This document shows, piece by piece, positions 39,901 to 51,150 of a stretch of 64,000 nucleotides of DNA. Positions within the stretch are counted from its first letter, which is position 1, and each line of letters starts with the position of its first letter. The translations under genes were made by a program, and so were the position numbers. The stretch comes from Sipunculus nudus (taxonomy: Eukaryota; Annelida; Sipuncula; Golfingiida; Sipunculidae): positions 11,753,479 to 11,817,478 of the forward strand of contig CM049321.1 of NCBI GenBank assembly GCA_026874595.1, in the 5' to 3' direction. Below the pieces are notes generated by a model that had not been told where the DNA came from, did no database searches, and saw only the letters and a program-made list of their open reading frames with translations.

Positions 39901-42900
39901 AATTGAAAAAAATTAAAAAAGGGTCCCTATAATCCCTAACATCTCTTATTGGAAATAGCAATATTTTACATTTCTAATATTGATTAAACGATTGTTCCCT
40001 TTACTTTTAGATTGATGTTCACTAGGAGGCACAATTGTGTAGGAAGGGAATTAGTCTGCATCCCTACGGGACATATTCGTGTGTATTTTTTGAAAATGCT
40101 TCATTTCTGTGGTGTTTTCTCAATAAGCAAAGCATAAGCAAAACGCAAGCAATTTTATAAGCAAAGAAAGAATATCTTCATAAATTCTTTTTGCGACTAT
40201 TTTCTGAGGACATACTGAATTATTAGGGTTCCAGGGAGTCTAATCATGTCGGAAATAGTGGAAAATTGTAGATAAATTGGGAAAGAATTAAAAAAAATGG
40301 GTCTCGAAATCGATATTGTCCCTTTTAGAAAATAGCAATATTTTATATTTCGACTTTTTATTGAAAGATTTTGCCATTTTTATTTAGAATCCGGTTCACT
40401 AAGCGTCACTATTTTGTCGCCAAGAAACTTGTCTGCGTACCCATGGGTCATATTCGTGTGTATTTGTAGAAAAATGCTTCATTTCTGTGGTGTTTTCACC
40501 GTAAGCAAAGAATAAGCAAAACGTAAGCAAATTGTAAGCAAAGGAACAATGTCTTCATAAATTCTTTTTGTAAATATTTTCTAGAGACATAATATATTAT
40601 TTGACTAACCCGGAGCCTAATTATATCGGAAACGGTGCAAACAGTAGATCAAATGAGAAAAAATAAAAAAATGGGTCCCTATAATCCATAATATCTCTTA
40701 TTGGATATAGCAGTCTTTCACATTTCTCATATTGATTGAACGATTGTGCCCTTTATTTTTAGATGAATATTCATTAGGAGGCACCATTGTGTAGCAAGGG
40801 AAATAGTCTGCGTCCCTACGGGACATATTTGTTTGTTTTTGTTGAAAAATGCTTCCTTTATGTGGTGTTTTCTCAATAAGCAAACATAAGCAAAACGCAA
40901 GCAATTTTAAAAAAAAAAAATTTCTTCAAAAATTCTTTTTGCGACTATTTTCTGAGGACATAATGAATTATTAGGGTTCCAGGGAGTCTAATCATGTCGG
41001 AAATAGTGGAAAATTGTAGATAAATTGGGAAAGAAATAAGAAAATGGGTCTCGAATTTAATATTATCCCTTTCAGAAAATAGTAATATTTCATATTTTTA
41101 CATTTTATTGTAAGATTTTGCCTTTTATTTTTAGATTCCTGTTCACTTAGCGTCGCTATTTTGTCCCCAAGGAACTTGTCTGCGTACCCATGGGTCATAT
41201 TCGTGTGCATTTGTAGAAAAATGCTTCATTTCTGTGGTGTTTTCTCAATAAGCAAAGCATAAGCAAAACGCAAGCAATTTTATAAGCAAAGAAACAATAT
41301 CTTCATAAATTCTTTTTGCGACTATTTTCTGAGGACATAATGAATTTTTAAGGTTTCAGGGAGTCTAATCATGTCGGAAATAGTGGAAAATTGTAGATAA
41401 ATTGGGAAAGAATTAAGAAAATGGGTCTCGAAATCGATATTGTGCCTTTTAGAAAATAGCAATATTTTATATTTGGACTTTTTATTGAAAGATTTTGCCA
41501 TTTTTATTTAGAATCCGGTTCACTAAGCGTCACTATTTTGTCGCCAAGAAACTTGTCTGCGTACCCATGGGTCATATTCGTGTGTATTTGTAGAAAAATG
41601 CTTCATTTCTGTGGTGTTTTCACCGTAAGCAAAGAATAAGCAAAGCGTAAGGAAAGTGTAAGCAAAGGAACTACATCTTCATAAATTCTTTTTGTGAATA
41701 TTGTCTCAAGACATAATGTATTAGTTGACTAACCAGGAGCCTAATTATATCGGAAACGTTGCAAAACAGTAGATCAAATGAGAAAAAATTAAAAAAATGG
41801 GTCCCTATAATCCATAATATCTCTTATTGGAAATAGCAGACTGTTACATTTCTAATATTGATTGAACGATTGTGCCCTTTATTTTTAGATTAATGTTCAC
41901 TAGGAGGCACCATTGTGTAGCCAGGGAATTAGTCTGCGTACCCATGGGTCATATTCGTGTGTATTTGTAGAAAAATGCTTCATTTCTGTGGTGTTTTCTC
42001 AATAAGCAAAGCATAAGCAAAACGTAAGCAAGTTGTAAGCAAAGGAACAATGTCTTCATAAATTCTTTTTGTAAATATTTTCTAGAGACATAATGTATAA
42101 TTTGACTAACCCGGAGCCTAATTATATCAGAAAAGGTGCAAAACAGTAGATCAATTAAAAAAAATTAAAAAAAGGGTCCCTATAATCCCAAACAACTCTT
42201 ATTGGAAATAGCAATCTTTTACATTTGTAATATTGATTGAACGATTGTTCCCTTTACTTTTAGATTGATGTTCACTAGGAGGCACCATTGTGTAGGAAGG
42301 GAATTAGTCTGCGTCCCTACGGGACATATTCGTGTGTATTTTTTTAAAATGCTTCATTTCTGTGGTGTTTTCTCAATAAGCAAAGCATAAGCAAACGCAA
42401 GCAATTTTATAAGCAAAGAAACAATATCTTCATAAATTCTTTTTGCGACTATTTTCTGAGGGCATAATGAATTATTAGGGTTCCAGGAAGTCTAATCATG
42501 TCGGAAATAGTGGAAAATTGTAGATAAATTGGGAAAGAATTAAGAAAATGGGTCTCGAAATCGATATTGTGCCTTTTAGAAAATAGCAATATTTTATATT
42601 TGGACTTTTTATTGAAAGATTTTGCCATTTTTATTTAGAATCCGGTTCACTAAGCGTCACTATTTTGTCGCCAAGAAACTTGTCTGCGTACCCATTGATC
42701 ATATTCGTGTGTATTTGTAGAAAAATGCTTCATTTCTGTGGTGTTTTCACCGTAAGCAAAGAATAAGCAAAACGTAAGCAAATTGTAAGCAAAGGAACAA
42801 TGTCTTCATAAATTCTTTTTGTAAATATTTTCTAGAGACATAATATATTATTTGACTAACCCGGAGCCTAATTATATCGGAAACGGTGCAAACAGTAGAT

Positions 42901-43320
42901 AAAATGTGAAAAAAATTAAAAAATGGTTCCCTATAATCCATAATATCTCTTATTGGATATAGTAGTATTTTACATTTCTCATATTGTTTTAACGATTGTG
43001 CCCTTTATTTTTAGATTAATGTTCATTAGGAGGCACCATTGTGTTGCAAGGGAAATGGTCTGCGTCCCTACGGGACATATTTGTTTGTATTTGTTGAAAA
43101 ATGCTTCCTTTCTGTGGTGTTTTCTCAATAAGCAAAGCATAAGCAAAACGCAAGCAATTTTTAAGCAAAGAAACAATTTCTTCATAAATTCTTTTTGCAA
43201 CTATTTTCTGAGGTCATAATGAATTATTAGGGTTCCAGGGAGTCTAATCATGTCGGAAATAGTGGAAAATTGTAGATAAATTGGGAAAGAAATAAGAAAA
43301 TGGGTCTCGAATTTAATATT
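33925..43320. repeat. Satellite array, irregular order, plus orientation
   Basis: About 25 monomers of mixed classes. A variant group sharing GAGGGCATAATG and GTAGATTAATTGG appears near 35320-35390, 37580-37650 and 39450-39530. The first and last of these are 4,135 bp (11 monomers) apart. The long-range copy at 39990-42640 lies inside this block. Confidence 0.88.
39990..42640. repeat. Block of about 7 monomers duplicated from or to 29330-31980 (right copy)
   Basis: This is the right copy of the long-range duplication, in the same orientation. It has its own A-tract change at about 40909-40920. Its length, near 2.65 kb, is again about 7 monomers, although the monomer order is not that of the 2,626-bp array. 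Confidence 0.85.
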
Positions 43321-46300
43321 ATCCCTTTCAGAAAATGGTAATATTTTATATTTCGACTTTTTATTGAAAGATTTTGCCATTTTTATTTAGAATCCGGTTC
43401 ACTAAGCGTCACTATTTTGTCGCCAAGAAACTTGTCTGCGTATCCATGAGTCATATTCGTGTGTATTTGTAGAAAAATGCATCATTTCTGTGGTGTTTTC
43501 ACCGTAAGCAAAGAATAAGCAAAACGTAAGCAAATTGTAAGCAAAGGAACAATGTCTTCATAAATTCTTTTTGTAAATATTTTCTAGAGACATAATATAT
43601 TATTTGACTAACCGGGAGCCTAATTATATCGGAAACGGTGCAAACAGTAGATCAAATGAAAAAAAATTAAAAAAATGTGTCCCTATAATCCATAACATCT
43701 CTTATTTGAAATAGCAGTCTTTTACATTTCTAATATTGATTTAACGATTGTTCCCTTTACTTTTAGAATAATGTTCACTAGGAGGCACCATTGTGTAGGA
43801 AGGGAATTAGTCTGCATCCCTACGGGACATATTCGTGTGTATTTTTTGAAAATGCTTCATTTCTGTGGTGTTTCCTCAAGCAAAGCATAAGCAAAACTTA
43901 AGCAAATTGTAAGCAAAGGAACAATGTCTTCATAAATTTTTTTTGTAAATATTTTCTAGAGACATAATGTATTAGTTGACTAACAAGAAGCCTAATTATA
44001 TCGGAAACGGTGCAAAACAGTAGATCAAATGAGAATAAATTTAAAACAATGGGTCTCGAATTTAATATTATCTCTTTCATAAAATAGTAATATTTCATAT
44101 TTTTACATTTATTGAAAGATTTTGCCTTTTATTTTTAGATTCCTGTTCACTTAGCGTCGCTATTTTGTCGCCAAGGAACTTGTCTGCGTACCCATGGGTC
44201 ATATTCTAGTGTATTTGTAGAAAAATGCTTCATTTCTGTGGTGTTTTCTCAATAAGCACAGCATAAGCAAAACGCAAGCAATTTTTAGGCAAAGAAACAA
44301 TATCTTCATAAATTCTTTTTGCGACTATTTTCTGAGTACATGATGAATTATTAGGGTTCCAGGGAGTATAATCATGTCGGAAATAGTGGAAAATTGTAGA
44401 TAAATTGGGAAAGAATTAAGAAAATGGGTCTCGAAATCGATATTGTCCCTTTTAGAAAATTGCAATATTTTATATTTCGACTTTTTATTGAAAGATTTTG
44501 CCATTATTATTTAGAATCCGGTTCACTAAGCGTCACTATTTTGTCGCCAAGAAACTTGTCTGCGTACCCATGGGTCATATTCGTGTGTATTTGTAGAAAA
44601 ATGCTTCATTTCTGTGGTGTTTTCACCGTAAGCAAAGAATAAGCAAAGCGTAAGGAAAGTGTAAGCAAAGGAACTACATCTTCATAAATTCTTTTTATCA
44701 ATATTTTCTAGAGACATAATGTAATAGTTGACTAACCAGGAGCCTAATTATATCGGAAACGGTGCAAAACAGTAGATCAAATGAGAAAAAATTTAAAAAA
44801 ATGTGTCCCTATAATCCATAATATCTCTTATTCGAAATAGCAGTCTTTTACATTTCTAATATTGATTGAACGATGGTGCCCTTTATTTTTAGATTAATGT
44901 TCACTAGGAGGCACCATTGTGTAGCCAGGGAATTAGTCTGCGTCCCTACGGGACATATTCGTGTGTATTTTTTTAAAAATGCTTCATTTCTGTGGTGTTT
45001 TCCCAATAGGCAAAACATAAGCAAAACGCAAGCAAATTGTAAGCAAAGGAACAATGTCTTCTTAAATTCTTTTTGCAACTATTTCCTGAGGACATAATGT
45101 ATTATTAGGCTTCCAGGGAGTCTAATCATGTCGGAAGTAGTGGAAAATTGTAGATAAATTGGGAAAGAAATAAGAAAATGGGTCTCGAAATCGATATTAT
45201 CCCTTTCAGAAAAAAGCAATATTTCATATTTCGACTTTTCATTGAAAGATTTTGCCATTTTTATCTAGAATCCGGTTGACTTAGCGTCACTATTTTGTCG
45301 CCAAGAAACTTGTCTGCTACCCATGAGTCATATTCGTGTGTATTTGTAGAAAAATGCTTCATTTCTGTGGTGTTTTCTCAATAAGCAATGCATAAGCAAA
45401 ACTTAAGCAAATTGTAAGCAAAGGAACAATGTCTTCTTAAATTCTTTTTGTAAATATTTTTTCAAGACATAATGTATTAGTTGACAAACCAGGAGCCTAA
45501 TTATATCGCAAACGGTGCAAAACAGTAGATCAAATGAGAAAAAATTAAAAAATGGGTACCAATAATCCATAATATCTCTCATTAGAAAATAGCAGTCTTT
45601 TACATTTCTAATATTGATTGAACGATTGTGCCCTTTATTTTTAGATTAATGTTCCTTAGGAGGCACCATTGTGTAGCCAGGGAATTAGTATGCGTCCCTA
45701 CGGGACATATTCGTGTGTATTTTTTTAAAAATGCTTCATTTCTGTGGTGTTTTCTCAATAAGCAAAGCATAAGCAAAACGCTAGCAAATTGTAGGCAAAG
45801 GAACAATGTCTTCTTAAATTCTTTTTGCAACTATTTTCTGAGGACATAATGTATTATTAGGCTTCCAGGGAGTCTAATCATGTCAAAAATAGTAGAAAAT
45901 TGTAGATAAATTGGGAAAGAAATAAGAAAATGGGTCTCGAAATCGATATTATCCCTTTCAGAAAATAGCAATATTTCAAATTTGGACTTTTCATTGAAAG
46001 ATTTTACCATTTTTATTTAGAATCCGGTTCACTAAGCATCACTGCTTTGTCGCCAAGAAACTTGTCTCCGTACCCATGGGTCATATTCGTGTGTATTTGT
46101 AGAAAAATGCTTCATTTCTGTGGTGTTTTCTTAATAAGCAAAGCATAAGCAAAACGTAAGCAAATTGTAAGTAAAGGAACAATGTCTTCATAAATTCTTT
46201 TTGTAAATATTTTCTGGAGACATAATGTATAATTTGACTAACCCGGAGCCTAATTATATCGGAAACGGTGCAAAACAGTAGATCAAATGAGAAAAAAATA

Positions 46301-46439
46301 AAAAATGGGTCCCTATAACCCTTAATATCTCTTATTGGAAATAGCAGTCTTTTACATTTCTAATATTGATTGAACGATAGTGCCCTTTATTTTTAGATTA
46401 ATGTTCACTAGAAGGGACCATTGTGTAGCCATAGAATTA
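43321..46439. repeat. Diverged and chimeric satellite monomers left of the LINE
   Basis: Monomers here carry more substitutions than in the homogeneous arrays. At about 43310-43350 a C-type head start switches into an A head. At 44051 a T1-like tail runs into a C head (AAAACAATGGGTCTCG), breaking the usual tail/head pairing. The block at 45500-46330 resembles 56950-57730. The last monomer is interrupted at 46439 by the retrotransposon. Confidence 0.87.
46433..46439 (+). repeat. Target site duplication of the LINE, left copy (AGAATTA)
   Basis: AGAATTA lies just before the first non-satellite base and again directly after the poly(A) tail. The first A of the right copy cannot be separated from the tail, so the duplication is 6-7 bp. 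Confidence 0.8.
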
Positions 46440-48701
46440 TTATGGCGTATAAGGAACTCCTCTGCACGTGGCTTTACCTGGAGAAGTAATACTCCTATTA
46501 TACAACGAAGACTAGACTTTATTCTTATTTCTAGCGAACTTAATGCACATGTTCGCCATGTACAAATTTTGCCAGCCATAATTTCGGATCATTCAGCGGT
46601 GAGATGTACAATTAAATCACTTCATTATAATAAACATGGTCCTTCCTTTTGGAAGTTTAATGTTTCACTGCTGAATGACACTCTTTATGTCCAAGAGCTC
46701 AAAGATCACATAATACAATGGAAACAATATTATGATTTTTACAAGAAAGAGAAAGAATGGTGGGAGTTTTTAAAATTTATGATCAGAGATTTTACTATTC
46801 GTTTTTCTAAAAAGAAATTGCAAGAGGAGAGAGCCGAAGTACAGCATTTGGAAAAATTACTATCACAAGTAGAAACTAAAATTTCAGCAAACCAGTCAGA
46901 GAGTACAATGGAATATGAAAATTATCGACGAAAAATTGAGAAATATTATGATCGTATTATAGAAGGCAACATAATTAGATCTAGGGTTAAATGGTATGAG
47001 GAAGGGGAACGAAATACAAAATATTTTATTAATTTGGAAAAAATGAATAAAAAGAAGTCTACAATCAGAAAGCTATTGATAAATGGAGAGGAAAAAACTG
47101 ATCAAAAAGATATAACAAATGAACTCGGACGATTTTATAAAGAAAAGTATTCGCGAAAAAGTAAAATTACACGAATGGATTGTATGCATTTCTTATCTAA
47201 CCTTAACATCACACGTTTAACGGAAATCGATTCAGCGAGCTGTGACGGGGAGATAACAAAATCTGAAGTTTTAAAGGCTTTACACTGCATGAAAAATAAT
47301 AAGACACCAGGAAATGATGGCCTGCCAAAAGAATTCTATATTACTTTCTTTGACATTTTAGGTGACGATTTGGTTAGGTGTTTGAATAAGTGTTTTGAAG
47401 AAGGAATATTGACTAATAGTCAAAGACAATCAGTTGTAACATTAATAGAAAAAACAGGCAAAGATAATCGTATATTAACATCATGGAGACCCATAAGTCT
47501 GTTGAATGTAGATTGTAAGATACTAAGTAAAATTTTAGCCGGCCGGATGAAAGTTTTTCTTCCAAAATTAATAGCGGATGACCAAACTGCTTTCGTCCAG
47601 GGAAGAAATATTAGTGACACAACGAGACTGATAAGTGACGTAATAGAACATTGTAAAATAGAAAACAAGTCAGGGATCTTATTTGCAGTAGACTTCGCAG
47701 CAGCTTTTGATTCTATAGATCATACTTATTTATTTACAGTACTTGAAAAATTTGGATTTGGTGAAAATTTCATCAGATGGGTAAAAATTCTACATTATGA
47801 TATCGAGAGTTGTATTATTAATAATGGTTATTCCACAGAGTATCTCAAAGTTGCCACAGGTACAAGGCAGGGCGATCCGTTGGCCCCATATCTTTTCGTA
47901 TTAGCAATCGAGATTTTAGCTACAATGATTCGTAACAATAGTAGGATCAGCGGTATAAACATTAATGGTGTTGAAATTAAGCAAGCGATATTTGCAGATG
48001 ATACCACCTACTTTCTGAGAGATATCGCTTCAATGAAAGAAGTATGTAATGTTATTGATAAATTCGGAGCCATATCATCGCTGTATATAAATCTGGGAAA
48101 ATGTGAAGCAGCATTGCTTGGAAATCCGTCTATGACTGAATTATTGGATCACATAAAATGGATCAACCTTAAGAATAAGGCAATTAAGATATTGGGAATC
48201 TCATTTACGTATGATAAGCAACTGTCATATACACTTAATTTTAATGGTATTTTAGAGAAAATAAAGACCCTTTTTAATATTTGGAAACAACGAAACATGA
48301 CATTTTTCGGCAGAAATACAATAATTAAATCATTAGGCATATCCAAAATATTGTACATAACAAACGTGCTGGAACCTCCTAGAGAATTTATAAAACTTGT
48401 TAAAAGTTGTATTGTGGACTTTATATGGTACGGCAGAAAACCCAAAATTAAATATGAAGTTATGATAAACTGTCAGAGAGAAGGAGGTATTGGACTACCG
48501 GATGTGGCATCGATAGTGGAATGTCAAAGATTAATGTGGATGATAAAATTTATAAACGCTGGAGATGCCAAATATACTGCTGTGCCGAATTTGTATCTTA
48601 AGCAAATTGGTGGGGTAAAGAATATTACAGCAAATCTGGATACCAGACGTATTGGTGACGATATTCCTGATTTCTATAAAAAATGCTTGAACGTATGGTG
48701 A
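46440..48701 (+). pseudogene. LINE ORF2 remnant, part 1: endonuclease C-terminus and reverse transcriptase
   Basis: In intact relatives this protein nicks target DNA and copies its own RNA onto the 3' end. The frame opens in the last part of an APE-type endonuclease: a WRI segment at 46443, FTWRS at 46473, RLDFILIS around 46512 and the catalytic-type SDH at 46584-46592. A charged linker follows to about 47000. Reverse transcriptase motifs come in order: NKTPGNDGLPKEFY near 47302, SWRPISLLN near 47481, FVQGRN at 47592, motif A AVDFAAAFD (Asp codon 47691), motif B GTRQGDPLAPYLF from 47859 and motif C FADD at 47991-48002. The catalytic aspartates are present. A thumb-like region with WKQRNMTFFGR and GGIGLPD follows. 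The frame ends at TGA, 48699-48701. An upstream ATG at 46380 lies in satellite DNA, so a start there would be a chance fusion. Confidence 0.93.
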
Positions 48702-49661
48702 TTATATATGTCTGGTGAACCAAGTAACCCAGAAATAATGTTGTACCAAAGCGTGTGGAACAATAAATTTATAAAGATAGGAGGTAATTCTGTATATATG
48801 AAACATTTTGATGCAAAACGTGTGAAGTATGTACATGATCTTTATAATACCAGCGGGAAAAAGAAAAGACTGGATGAAATTGTACCTCCGGATACTAATG
48901 AATACAAAATTTACTATGTACACTGGTTGTCCTTGATACATGCTATCCCGCAGAAGTGGCATGATTGTATTCGTACATTTGCAATGCAAGATAACTGTAG
49001 CCAGTTTTCTGAAAATATTAATTATGTTTCATTTAAAGATGTAATACTAAATACGAATAAAGTGTCTTTCAAAGAGTTGTACAAAAGAATAATTCAGAGT
49101 AAAAAATCTGAGCCTTCAGCCAAAGTAAAATTACAGTCCAGATTAAGATGTTTTGATTGGGAACAATCTGTTGCAAAGCTATATTCTATTACACTGGATA
49201 TGCGTTTCCGTGAATTTCAGTTTAAATTGTTGCATAACTATTTAGCAACAAGGGATAAGCTATACCTGTGGAAAGTAACTAATAATAAGCGATGTAATTA
49301 CTGTTTTGTTGAGAAGGAAACAGTTGAACACTTATTATGTCAGTGTCATATTTCAATAACATTTTATCTGCATATAAAAACTTTTGTCAAGAGAGCTAAT
49401 ATCCATATGCCAGATCTAAACAAAGAGGTTATATACATGGTTGTGGGGAAACATGAACCGGTAATTATCGACATGTTATTATTAATTTATAAATATTTGG
49501 TATACAGAAATCGGATATTTCAGGTGATCCCTACCCTGGTACAGTTTGTGAATTGTTTAAAAAATACAGAATTGTTAGAAAGAAAGATTGCTGAGAAAAA
49601 ACACACTTTGAATGTACATGAGAAAAAATGGAAGGAGTGTCTTACCTTGTTAAGATATTAA
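48702..49661 (+). pseudogene. LINE ORF2 remnant, part 2: C-terminal domain with Cys/His cluster
   Basis: This is the same reading frame as part 1, resuming directly after TGA with TTA TAT ATG. The protein continues as expected for the region C-terminal to the reverse transcriptase of L1/Tx1-type elements. It includes FREFQFKLLHNYLATRDKLYLW, shown here only as its FREFQFKLLHN core, and then a C-x2-C-x8-H-x4-C cluster with its first Cys codon at 49293-49295. That cluster resembles the zinc-binding domain found after many plant and animal LINE reverse transcriptases. The frame closes with TAA at 49659-49661. The ATG at 48708 is probably an internal methionine, so this is best read as the tail of one ORF cut by a nonsense mutation. 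A separate ORF is less likely. Confidence 0.85.
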
Positions 49662-49934
49662 TAACTCCTGGTCATTATAACTGTGTTGGTAACTCACAAA
49701 TGTTATATGTATTTTATGCACAGATTCACATACATTGGTATATTTGTTAACTGTTACAGATTTTACTGCATTGTACTAGTTTTTGGAGATGATGTTTAGG
49801 CTTGTTTATTACCACTATATTGTAATTAAACAAATTTTTCAATTAAAATATATAAATGGTGTCGATGATGAAAATATGTAGAGGAAGGAAAATATGTGAA
49901 GTATTGACTGAGACATCATAAAGAAGGAGAAAAG
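49662..49934 (+). other. LINE 3' untranslated region
   Basis: About 270 bp, AT-rich and unlike the satellite. ATTAAA, a variant polyadenylation signal, occurs at 49825-49830 and 49842-49847, roughly 90-110 bases before the tail. The last 40 bases are purine-rich (AAGAAGGAGAAAAG). Confidence 0.8.
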
Positions 49935-49958
49935 AAAAAAAAAAAAAAAAAAAAAAAA
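49935..49958 (+). other. Poly(A) tail of the LINE (24 A)
   Basis: An uninterrupted run of 24 A follows AAAG. Its last A may belong to the target duplication. The lack of interruptions suggests a fairly recent insertion, although homopolymer length is often misread by sequencing. Confidence 0.88.
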
Positions 49959-49964
49959 GAATTA
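49958..49964 (+). repeat. Target site duplication of the LINE, right copy (AGAATTA)
   Basis: It is followed at once by GTCTGCGTCCCTACGGGAC, the normal continuation of the B head interrupted at 46439. Confidence 0.8.
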
Positions 49965-51150
49965 GTCTGCGTCCCTACGGGACATATTCGTGTGTATTTT
50001 TTTTAAAAATGCTTCATTTCTGTGGTGTTTTCTCAATAAGCAAAGCATAAGCAAAACGCAAGCAAATTGTAAGCAAAGGAACAATGTCTTCATAAATTAT
50101 TTTGTAAATATTTTCTAGAGACATAATGTATTAGTTGACTAACCAGGAGCCTAATTATATCGGAAACGGTGCACAACAGTAGATCAAATGAGAAAAAAAT
50201 AAAAAATGGGTCGCTATAATCCCTAACGTCTATTATTGGAAATAGCAGTCTTTTACATTTTTAATATGGATTGAACGATTGTTCCCTTTACTTTTAGATT
50301 AATGTTCACTAGGAGGCACCATTGTGTATCCAGGGAATTAGTCTGCGTCCCTACGGGACATATTCGTGTGTATTTTTTTAAAATGCTTCATTTCTGTGGT
50401 GTTTTCTCAATAAGCAAAGCATAAGCAAAACGCAAGCAAATTGTAAGCAAAGGAACAATGTCTTCTTCAATTCTTTATGCGACTATTTTCTGAGGACATA
50501 ATGTATTATAAGGGTTCCAGGGAGTCTGATCATGTCGGAAATAGTGGAAAATTGTAGATAAATTGGGAAAGAAATAAAAAAATGGGTCTCGAAATCGATA
50601 TTATCCTTTTTAGAAAATAGCAATATTTTATATTTAGACTTTTTATTGAAAGATTTTGCCATTTTTATTTAGAATCCGGTTCACTAGGTGTCACTATTTT
50701 GTCGCCGAGAAACTTGTCTGCGTACCCATCGATCATATTCGTGTGTATTTGTAGAAAAATGCTTCATTTCTGTGACGTTTTTACCGTATGCAAAGAATTA
50801 GCAAAGCTTAAGGAAAGTGTAAGCAAAGGAACTACATCTTCATAAATTCTTTTTGTGAATATCTTCTAAAGACATAATGTATTAGTTGACTAACCAGGAG
50901 CCTAATTATATCGGAAACGGTGCAAAACAGTAGATCAAATGAGAAAAAATTAAAAAATGGGTCCATATAATCCATAACATCTCTTATTAGAAATAACAGT
51001 CTTTTACATTTCTAGTATTGATTGAACAATTGTTCCCTTTATTTTTAGATTAATGTTCACTAGGAGGCACCATTGTGTATCCAGGGAATTAGTCTGCGTC
51101 CCTACGGGACATATTCGTGTGTATTTTTTTTAAAATGCTTCAATTCTGTG
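49965..51150. repeat. Diverged satellite monomers right of the LINE
   Basis: The first bases complete the monomer broken by the LINE. A B head with GGGTCGCTATAATCC and ACGTCTATTATTGG at about 50207 is shared with 57713, 7,506 bp (20 monomers) away. The next monomers carry local changes such as CGTACCCATCGATCAT near 50720. Confidence 0.87.

Larger units (their letters stand above)
46440..49957 (+). mobile_element. 5'-truncated L1/Tx1-type non-LTR retrotransposon (LINE)
   Basis: A 3.5-kb non-satellite insertion holds one long reading frame broken by a single stop, a 3' untranslated region and a 24-A tail, flanked by AGAATTA repeats. The 5' end falls inside the endonuclease domain, so the 5' UTR, any ORF1 and most of the endonuclease are absent. 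That is typical of incomplete target-primed reverse transcription. The flanking satellite anchors at 46109 and 50011 are 377 bp apart once the element and one duplication copy are removed, so the insertion is clean. Assignment to the L1/Tx1 group rests on an endonuclease of the APE type, FADD at the RT active site, the downstream C-terminal cysteine/histidine cluster and the poly(A) end. It looks immobile in cis because of the truncation. Confidence 0.95.

Noticed and set aside
47420-47668. Minus-strand open frames inside the LINE (47420-47668, 48149-48445, 48702-48989)
   Set aside because: They are antisense shadows of the reverse transcriptase frame and have no recognisable features.
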